A stretch of 5,697 bases of DNA from Chitinophagaceae bacterium. Its GTDB lineage: Bacteria > Bacteroidota > Bacteroidia > Chitinophagales > Chitinophagaceae. Both the position numbers and the translations under genes were made by a program. The stretch is from the NCBI GenBank assembly GCA_025455665.1, contig JALOMC010000190.1, positions 1-5,697 on the forward strand. The letters are read 5' to 3'. Under the pieces are notes generated by a model that was not told the origin of the DNA, searched no databases, and saw nothing but the letters and a program-made list of their open reading frames with translations. Shown here one piece after another: positions 1 to 4,172 of the stretch. Numbering within the stretch: the stretch's first letter is position 1; every line of letters starts with the position of its first letter.

Positions 1-657
1 GCTACCAGCACCAATGCCCACTACCTCTCCGATGAAAAAGCCCGCCAAACGGTAGAAAGCGGCCTCGACCGACTGATTATTTCCATAGACGGTACCACCC
101 AGGATGTATACCAAAGCTACCGGGTAGGTGGCCGCCTTGAAAAAGTGCTACAAGGCGCCCGCAACATTGTAAAATGGAAAAAGGAACTCAACAGCAAGAC
201 GCCTTTTGTATTTTTTCAGTTTTTGGTAGTAAAGCCCAATGAGCACCAAATAGAAGAGGTGAAGCAATTGGCGGCTGAAATAGGGGTAGATCAGGTGCGG
301 TTTAAAACAGCGCAGGTGTACGACTATGAAAACGACCCGAACCAACTGATACCCAGCCTGGACAAATACAGCCGGTACCGCCGCAATAAAAACGGCGAAA
401 TGACCATTAAAAGCGGACTGCAAAACCACTGCTGGCGGCTGTGGAGCGGAAACGTGATTACCTGGGACGGACTGGTAGTACCCTGCTGTTTTGATAAAGA
501 TGCCATGCACCAACTGGGCAATCTCAAGATGCAGTCTTTTAAAGCTGTTTGGCAAAACGATAATTATCAGCAGTTTAGGCGAGAATTGATGACCAGCCGG
601 CGCAATATTGACATTTGTTCAAACTGTAGCGAAGGCCTGAAAGTGTGGGAAGACTGA
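1..657 (+). CDS. Radical SAM/SPASM-domain protein, C-terminal part (5' end outside window)
   Basis: The frame is open from base 1 to the TGA at 655-657, giving 218 residues that lack the N-terminus. The fragment begins inside the radical SAM barrel: residues 21-44 contain GLDRLIISIDGTTQDVYQ, the late-barrel strand seen in many SPASM-type enzymes. The CxxxCxxC site that holds the catalytic cluster would lie upstream and is not visible. The C-terminal part carries C144, the pair C162-C163 in a 'DGLVVPCCFD' stretch, an 'LGNL' turn near 172, and C206xxC209 just before the end. That is the usual layout of a short SPASM/Twitch domain binding one auxiliary [4Fe-4S] cluster; full SPASM domains have seven cysteines and two clusters. 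Family members do radical chemistry on peptides, sugars or cofactors, and the substrate here cannot be read. A GTG at 145 is internal to the frame and not a real start. The next gene is 173 bp downstream. Confidence 0.9.
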   Translation, partial: ATSTNAHYLSDEKARQTVESGLDRLIISIDGTTQDVYQSYRVGGRLEKVLQGARNIVKWKKELNSKTPFVFFQFLVVKPNEHQIEEVKQLAAEIGVDQVRFKTAQVYDYENDPNQLIPSLDKYSRYRRNKNGEMTIKSGLQNHCWRLWSGNVITWDGLVVPCCFDKDAMHQLGNLKMQSFKAVWQNDNYQQFRRELMTSRRNIDICSNCSEGLKVWED

Positions 658-671
658 ATTTTCGGTCTATT

Positions 672-704
672 TTCTGTTGGAACGTTGAAAATTTTACAAC
701 AGAA
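672..704. repeat. Inverted repeat after the radical SAM gene
   Basis: TTCTGTTG (672-679) and CAACAGAA (697-704) are perfect 8-bp complements around a 17-base spacer, 14 bp after the radical SAM stop. The arms are AT-rich and no U-tract follows directly, so a Rho-independent terminator would be weak. Nested within it is the pseudo-palindrome described in the next entry. The arms are certain; the role is open. Confidence 0.5.
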
Positions 705-714
705 TATGCTTTTG
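684..714 (+). promoter_or_regulatory. Candidate marR promoter with overlapping operator
   Basis: Bases 684-700 form the 17-bp pseudo-palindrome GTTGAAAATTTTACAAC, symmetrical except for one position per half. TTG...CAA dyads of this size are common among MarR-family operators. Its left TTG (685-687) lies 19 bases before TGCTTTTG (707-714), which matches the Bacteroidota -7 element TAnnTTTG except at the second base. If real, transcription would start near 718-721 and leave a leader of about 110 bases before the marR ATG, and MarR binding would cover the -33 region. This is inference from position and symmetry only; the -7 match is imperfect. Confidence 0.35.
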
Positions 715-830
715 CCACTAATCGATTTATTTTTCCGCCATTTTGCTGAAGAATATATGATAATCTGAGAAGGTTGGTTACCTTCGCTTTACCTAAAACC
801 TTGATTCGTAACCCTTAAACAGTGCACTTT

Positions 831-1316
831 ATGGGCATTGAAAACGCTTTGCGTCAGCAAACGTTCAGGAATGATTACCAAAAGGCAGTCATGAACCTGA
901 TCCTCACCCACAACTGGGTCATGGAAAAGTTGAAGACCCACCTCGACACCTTCAATCTGACCATCCAGCAATTCAACATTCTGCGTATTCTTCGTAGCTC
1001 CGATGAGCCGCTGAGCACCATGCAGATACGCGACCGTATGCTCGACAAAATGAGCGACACGAGCCGCATTGTTGACCGGCTGGTATTGAAAGGATTGGTA
1101 AAAAAGTCGGTGTCGGCACAAGACAAGCGCCTCGTAGATGTCGTTATCTCTGAAGCTGGCCTTTCGCTGCTGGCTGAAGTAGATGTACACGACCAACAGG
1201 TAGACGGCATTTTGGCCGGCCTGGATGAAAGCGAAGTTGCCATGTTATCGCACCTGCTCAACAAGGTGCGGGCCGAAGAAACGCAGGAAGTACATTTTCT
1301 GCGGGCCGTGATGTAG
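831..1316 (+). CDS. MarR-family winged-helix transcriptional regulator
   Basis: This is a 161-residue protein, a normal length for MarR. An N-terminal helical dimerisation region (about 10-40) leads into the winged helix-turn-helix: 'TIQQFNILRIL' (about 44-54), then the recognition helix in 'KMSDTSRIVDRLVLKGLV' (73-90), then the wing with the conserved D98-K-R100 turn ('SAQDKRLVDVVIS'). The C-terminal helices (about 110-150, LTxxE-like 'LDESEVAMLSHLL') complete the dimer interface. MarR proteins are dimeric repressors, often released by small phenolic ligands, oxidants or antibiotics; no redox cysteine is present, which argues against an OhrR-type thiol sensor. I chose the ATG at 831; a GTG at 822 would add three residues and cannot be excluded. 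There is no Shine-Dalgarno sequence, as is usual in Bacteroidota. Its target may be itself or the hydrolase 85 bp downstream, but a hairpin separates the two. Confidence 0.9.
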   Translation: MGIENALRQQTFRNDYQKAVMNLILTHNWVMEKLKTHLDTFNLTIQQFNILRILRSSDEPLSTMQIRDRMLDKMSDTSRIVDRLVLKGLVKKSVSAQDKRLVDVVISEAGLSLLAEVDVHDQQVDGILAGLDESEVAMLSHLLNKVRAEETQEVHFLRAVM

Positions 1317-1353
1317 TTGCCGTCTGCTGCTTTCCTAAGTTTTGCTTTGTGAT

Positions 1354-1383
1354 AGGAGGTGCTCCAAAACAGCACCTCCTTTT
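1354..1383 (+). terminator. Rho-independent terminator after marR
   Basis: AGGAGGTGCT (1354-1363) pairs perfectly with AGCACCTCCT (1371-1380) across a 7-base loop, and TTT follows. The hairpin begins 37 bp after the marR stop and ends 18 bp before the hydrolase ATG. The U-tract is short (four T's counting the stem end), so termination may be partial. The left arm resembles a Shine-Dalgarno sequence, but it lies too far from the ATG and inside the stem. Confidence 0.75.
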
Positions 1384-1389
1384 CATGCC

Positions 1390-1397
1390 TATATTCG
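1390..1397 (+). promoter_or_regulatory. Candidate -7 element for the hydrolase gene (weak)
   Basis: TATATTCG matches the Bacteroidota -7 consensus TAnnTTTG with one change and ends 4 bases before the ATG at 1402, which would give an almost leaderless mRNA. I find no TTG at the expected -33 distance, because that stretch lies in the terminator hairpin. Low confidence. Confidence 0.25.
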
Positions 1398-1401
1398 CCG
1401 C

Positions 1402-2628
1402 ATGACACTCCATCGGTATTTATGGACTTGTGCAATGATTATCAGCTCAGTAGGAGCTACGTATGCACAAAAAGCAGAGTTCAGAGCGGCGTGGATAGCC
1501 ACGGTAGAAAATATAGACTGGCCCAGCAAAAGGGGCCTGAGCACCGAAGAGCAAAAGCGGGAGTTTATAGCCCTGCTGGATATGCATCGGAAAAATGGCA
1601 TGAATGCCGTTGTAATGCAGATACGCCCAGCGGCCGATGCCTTTTACCCCAGCGAACTGGAGCCATGGAGCGAGTACCTGACCGGCAAACAAGGACAGGC
1701 CCCATCGCCCTACTACGATCCGCTGCAGTTCATGATTGAAGAAACGCACAAGCGGGGCATGGAGTTTCACGCCTGGCTAAACCCCTACCGGGCGGTATTT
1801 AACACGGCCCGAAGCAGCGTAGCGCCTAACCACCCCAGCCGGCTGTACCCCGAATGGTTTGTAGATTATGGTGATGCCAGCAAAACCACCCGCTATTTCA
1901 ACCCCGGTGTGCCCGAAGCACAAGACTTTGTGACCAGGGTAATTCGCGACATTGTGAAGCGATACGATGTAGATGGTATTCATTTCGATGATTATTTCTA
2001 TCCATACCCGGTGGCCGGCAAGGATTTTCCGGATGCAAAAGCCTACCAGCGCTATGGCAATGGTATGGCCAAAGACCAGTGGCGCAGAAGCAATGTAGAC
2101 AGCATTATTGCCAAGCTTGGGAGGACCATCAAACAGGAAAAGCCCTGGGTAAAATTTGGTATCAGCCCTTTTGGTGTATGGCGAAATAAGACCGAGGACC
2201 CGGAAGGCAGCGACACAAAGGCGCTGACGAACTACGATCATTTGTATGCCGACATCCTGCTGTGGCTGCGCAAAGGGTGGATTGACTATGTGGTACCTCA
2301 GTTGTATTGGGAAATAGGACACGAAAGAGCGGACTACCTGACCCTCATCAACTGGTGGAGCGAACACAGCTACGGCCGCCACTGCTATATTGGCCTGGCG
2401 CCGTACCGGGCCAATAGCAACGCTGCCTGGAAAGACAAAACACAGCTGCCCCGACAAATTCAGCTCACCCGCACCACGCCGAATATTCAGGGGCAGGTAT
2501 ACTTCAGCAGCAAAAGCTTTTTGAACAACCCCAATGGCTGGAACGATAGCCTGCAAAACAACTATTACAGGCAGCAGGTGCCCACGCCGGCCATGCCGTG
2601 GCTGGCCAAAAAGCCAGGCAGCCAATGA
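1402..2628 (+). CDS. Secreted GH10-like (DUF187/YngK-type) putative glycoside hydrolase
   Basis: The protein has 408 residues. Residues 1-22 look like a signal peptide: H4/R5, a hydrophobic core 'LWTCAMIISSVGA', and a likely cut after ATYA before QKAEF. There is no lipobox, so it should be periplasmic or exported. The mature part is a (beta/alpha)8 barrel of the glycosyl hydrolase-like 10 family: 'FRAAWIATV' with 'DWPS' (27-42), 'VMQIRPAADAFYPS' (71-84), 'FHAWLNPYR' (122-130), 'DGIHFDDYFYPYP' (191-203) with the D196-D197 pair in the likely active cleft, 'KFGISPFGVW' (251-260), 'WIDYVVPQLYWEIG' (293-306) and 'YIGLAPYR' (329-336). Homologues act on cell-surface or peptidoglycan-related glycans, but the substrate of this one is unknown. 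I chose the ATG at 1402 because it heads the signal peptide; the frame stays open upstream to a TTG at 1342, but that would run through the terminator hairpin. Many relatives are longer and carry a C-terminal Ig/FN3-like domain; this one stops just after the barrel ('PAMPWLAKK'). Confidence 0.9.
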   Translation: MTLHRYLWTCAMIISSVGATYAQKAEFRAAWIATVENIDWPSKRGLSTEEQKREFIALLDMHRKNGMNAVVMQIRPAADAFYPSELEPWSEYLTGKQGQAPSPYYDPLQFMIEETHKRGMEFHAWLNPYRAVFNTARSSVAPNHPSRLYPEWFVDYGDASKTTRYFNPGVPEAQDFVTRVIRDIVKRYDVDGIHFDDYFYPYPVAGKDFPDAKAYQRYGNGMAKDQWRRSNVDSIIAKLGRTIKQEKPWVKFGISPFGVWRNKTEDPEGSDTKALTNYDHLYADILLWLRKGWIDYVVPQLYWEIGHERADYLTLINWWSEHSYGRHCYIGLAPYRANSNAAWKDKTQLPRQIQLTRTTPNIQGQVYFSSKSFLNNPNGWNDSLQNNYYRQQVPTPAMPWLAKKPGSQ

Positions 2629-2658
2629 AGGAAGCCGGCCCCGGTGCCAGCCAAACGC

Positions 2659-2698
2659 AAAAAGCGACTACGAGCCCGAAAGGCGTAGTCGCTTTTTT
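2659..2698. terminator. Bidirectional Rho-independent terminator between convergent genes
   Basis: AAAAAGCGACTACG (2659-2672) pairs without mismatch with 2684-2697, a 14-bp stem. The tip can close further as CC-GAAA-GG (2676-2683), a GNRA tetraloop, leaving a small bulge (2673-2675). The T-run at 2693-2698 gives the + strand U-tract, and the A-run at 2659-2663 gives the U-tract on the - strand. It lies 30 bp after the hydrolase stop and directly next to the stop of the reductase gene on the other strand, so it should serve both. Confidence 0.9.
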
Positions 2699-2700
2699 AT

Positions 2701-3237
2701 TTAAGCAAGTGGAGCGGCGTTTTGATAGTGCAGCTGCACCACCCCATCGGCAAACGAACGACACTGCAAGAGCTGCCAGTGGCTGGCAGCCGCCATGGTA
2801 TCCTGCCAAAGCGTTATCCCATCACCCAGGTATTCAGGCACCACGGTTATAATCATTTCATCTACCAGGCCACGCTGCAAAAAACTGCTGAGCAACGCAG
2901 CCCCGCCTACCAGCCAGGTATCGGTTGGTCGCTGGCGCAGCTCGGCCACTAGCTCCGTCGGGTCGCCACTAAGCTGCCTGATGCTGCGGCCGGCCGGCAC
3001 CGTCAATTGACGGCTGGCAAAAATGATGTGGTCCTTACCCTCGTACCAGTAGCTGAAACTGAGTACTTTTTCATAAGTAGCCGCCCCCATTATTACGGTG
3101 CCTATGCGCTGTATAAATTGCGCATAGCCATAATCCTCGGCTTCGCTGCCGTAAGCATCCAAAAAGCCGACCTGTCCATTCGTGTCGGCTATTCGCCCGT
3201 CTATCGATGTGGCGATGTACAATACAGTCTTTCCCAT
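2701..3237 (-). CDS. Dihydrofolate reductase family protein (RibD C-terminal domain type)
   Basis: This 178-residue protein matches single-domain RibD-C/DHFR-fold reductases (YyaP/YwjB-like) in length. Visible motifs in order are: the N-terminal strand and loop 'YIATSIDGRIA' (7-17) with the D13-G14 pair; 'IGTVIMGAATYEKVL' (45-59), with the G51-A52 turn of the NADPH site; 'HIIFASRQL' (70-78); 'TWLVGGAALLSSFLQRGLVDEMIITVVPEYLGDG' (about 107-140), in which the GG pair and the VDE-x-x-I-x-x-x-P segment are typical; and a C-terminal strand 'GVVQLHY'. The family uses NAD(P)H; true folate or pterin activity is unproven for most single-domain members, so I do not call it FolA or RibD. The ATG at 3237 starts directly on the first core strand. 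The TAA abuts the shared terminator. No neighbour points to riboflavin or folate synthesis, and no convincing -7/-33 pair was found upstream on the - strand. Confidence 0.88.
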   Translation of the reverse strand: MGKTVLYIATSIDGRIADTNGQVGFLDAYGSEAEDYGYAQFIQRIGTVIMGAATYEKVLSFSYWYEGKDHIIFASRQLTVPAGRSIRQLSGDPTELVAELRQRPTDTWLVGGAALLSSFLQRGLVDEMIITVVPEYLGDGITLWQDTMAAASHWQLLQCRSFADGVVQLHYQNAAPLA

Positions 3238-3482
3238 GGCTTTTGGCTTTTTATCGGCTGCAGCCGCAAAGCTCGGCCAAGGGCACTATAGACCTATTAC
3301 CACTTACACAGTTACTTTTTGAGGTGGGACACTGGCTATTTCAGCCACTCATCCCGTGTTATTTGCCGCTGCTCCAAAGCCCTGAAAAAAGCAGCCAGTC
3401 GAAAATTCATTTCAAACCGTTGATTTACAATGAATTAATACTTCACTACAATACTACCAGACACCATGTACTAAAAAAAAGA
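3238..3482. other. Gene-free region between divergent genes, left part
   Basis: There is no credible coding frame here. Near the reductase start lies a perfect 12-bp palindrome, CGGCTGCAGCCG (3255-3266), 18 bp upstream of its ATG, which could be an operator or a leader hairpin of that gene. A small TGGCT/AGCCA dyad sits at 3333-3347. The right end is AT-rich and finishes in an eight-base A-run (3473-3480) just before the padR operator, a position where an A-tract could bend DNA or act as an upstream promoter element. Nothing else is recognised. Confidence 0.4.
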
Positions 3483-3507
3483 TGGTACTATGTGTTGCAT
3501 AGTACCA
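3483..3507. promoter_or_regulatory. Perfect inverted-repeat operator, probable PadR autoregulatory site
   Basis: TGGTACTATG (3483-3492) and CATAGTACCA (3498-3507) are exact reverse complements around the 5-base spacer TGTTG. The inner part has the ATGT...CAT form common to PadR-family operators. It lies 149 bp before the padR ATG, and the -33 TTG of the predicted promoter is at its exact centre. The geometry fits a dimeric repressor that excludes RNA polymerase; the assignment to this PadR is inference. Confidence 0.75.
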
Positions 3508-3526
3508 CTGAAGGCCTATATCTTTG
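3495..3526 (+). promoter_or_regulatory. Bacteroidota-type promoter for the padR-pspC operon
   Basis: TTG (3495-3497), 21 spacer bases, then TATCTTTG (3519-3526), which matches the Bacteroidota -7 consensus TAnnTTTG at every defined base. The spacing is within the range known for this phylum. Transcription should begin a few bases after 3526, around 3530-3533. The -33 element lies inside the operator. Confidence 0.7.
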
Positions 3527-3536
3527 TGATGTCAAA

Positions 3537-3622
3537 GAACGAGAGCGGGAAAGCCGACAGCGGTTCACCACCACACTTACCCACTCACACACCCGCCGCC
3601 TGTAGGTCTGCCGCTCTCGTTC
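3537..3622 (+). promoter_or_regulatory. Structured 5' leader of padR mRNA (long stem-loop)
   Basis: GAACGAGAGCGG (3537-3548) pairs perfectly with CCGCTCTCGTTC (3611-3622), closing a 62-base loop. Inside, ACAG-CGG (3557-3563) can pair with CCG-C-CTGT (3596-3603) with one bulged C, leaving a C/A-rich, nearly G-free apical loop (3564-3595). The outer stem begins within about 10 bases of the predicted transcript start and ends 33 bases before the padR ATG. It matches no riboswitch or leader class I recognise. A role in mRNA stability or translation control is inferred from place and symmetry. There is no target-site duplication at its edges, so it does not look like a small transposable element. 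Confidence 0.55.
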
Positions 3623-3655
3623 ACTATCTGCGACACATTGTAAAACACAAACACC

Positions 3656-4045
3656 ATGAACATCGAAAACACCGCCAGCCAAATGCGCAAGGGAGTACTG
3701 GAGTTCTGCGTGTTGTCGGTGATTCGCAAAGGGGAGGCCTACCCAAGCGACATCATCGAACAAATGAAGGCTGCGAATTTTCAGCTGCTGGAAGGTACCC
3801 TGTACCCACTCCTCACACGCCTCAAAAATGCAGGCATGCTCAACTACCGCTGGGTAGAAAGCAGCAGCGGCCCTCCACGCAAGTACTTTAGCCTCACCGA
3901 CAAGGGGCTTGCCTTTTACCAGGAACTGGAAAACACCTGGGTAGAAATGGTAAGCGCCGTCAACGGGGTGATTGGTACCGAACCATTTGCGCCCCCCCTC
4001 ACCAGCACGCCCACCCCCACTACCCACACCAATCACGAAGCCTGA
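3656..4045 (+). CDS. PadR-family transcriptional regulator
   Basis: This 129-residue protein is of the short PadR type. The winged helix occupies about residues 8-85: 'MRKGVLEFCVLSVI' (10-23), 'YPSDIIEQM' (29-37), the recognition helix region 'LLEGTLYPLLTRLKNAGML' (44-62) with the family hallmark GTLYPLL.RL, and the wing with 'GPPRKYFSLTDKG' (72-84). One further helix (about 85-106) would provide dimerisation; the two-helix C-terminal domain of long PadR proteins is absent. The tail (111-129, 'FAPPLTSTPTPTT' and onward) is low-complexity Pro/Thr, encoded by the same C/A-rich DNA that continues past the stop. PadR proteins repress their own operons and are often paired with HAAS-domain membrane proteins, which is what lies 127 bp downstream here. 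Palindrome, promoter and leader directly upstream point to autorepression. The ATG at 3656 is the first that allows the complete domain. Confidence 0.92.
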   Translation: MNIENTASQMRKGVLEFCVLSVIRKGEAYPSDIIEQMKAANFQLLEGTLYPLLTRLKNAGMLNYRWVESSSGPPRKYFSLTDKGLAFYQELENTWVEMVSAVNGVIGTEPFAPPLTSTPTPTTHTNHEA

Positions 4046-4172
4046 CACACACCTCACACACAGCACCCACTCACCCGCTACCGACACACCCTCCTGCACA
4101 CTGCACATAGCACCACACCAGCCACCACACCACACACTTCCAAACTAACATCCTCTCAAACACAAATGCACC
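4046..4172 (+). other. C/A-rich, G-poor spacer between padR and pspC
   Basis: Hand count over 127 bases: C 62, A 43, T 14, G 8. It consists largely of CAC/CCA/ACAC runs with no perfect internal repeat unit, hairpin or promoter-like element. The bias begins earlier, near 3990, in the last codons of padR. Such RNA would be unstructured. Known elements with this composition include Rho-utilisation sites and ribosome-loading leader segments; either is inference. The absence of a hairpin terminator suggests that padR and the downstream gene share a transcript. Confidence 0.6.

Noticed and set aside
1355..1361. AGGAGGT as a strong Shine-Dalgarno site for the hydrolase
   Set aside because: It is about 40 bases from the ATG, is the left arm of a perfect hairpin, and Bacteroidota seldom use such sites.
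1342..1401. Upstream extension of the hydrolase to a TTG start
   Set aside because: The extension would be translated through the marR terminator hairpin and would bury the signal peptide 20 residues inside the protein.
1777..2625. Long open frame on the minus strand opposite the hydrolase
   Set aside because: It is a mirror of the hydrolase reading frame: no recognisable domain, and the + strand frame has full family motifs and a signal peptide.
3267..3274. GAGCTTTG on the minus strand as a -7 element for the reductase
   Set aside because: The first two defined bases (TA) are not matched and no TTG lies at a proper distance upstream.
3333..3347. TGGCT/AGCCA dyad in the intergenic region
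   Set aside because: Only 5-bp arms, no adjoining T-run or promoter, and likely by chance in a region of this length.
3537..3622. Small inverted-repeat transposable element (MITE)
   Set aside because: The 12-bp ends are perfect, but no flanking target duplication is visible and the element sits exactly at the predicted transcript start, which favours an RNA leader.
3529..3891. Open frame whose ATG lies 3 bases after the -7 element, resembling a leaderless small gene
   Set aside because: It overlaps padR out of frame for most of its length, its translation is low-complexity His/Pro/Arg without a domain, and the ATG lies at or before the predicted transcript start.
3488..4135. 215-codon minus-strand open frame across padR and its leader
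   Set aside because: Its Val/Gly/Cys-rich translation reflects the reverse complement of C/A-rich DNA; padR on the + strand is clearly the coding strand.
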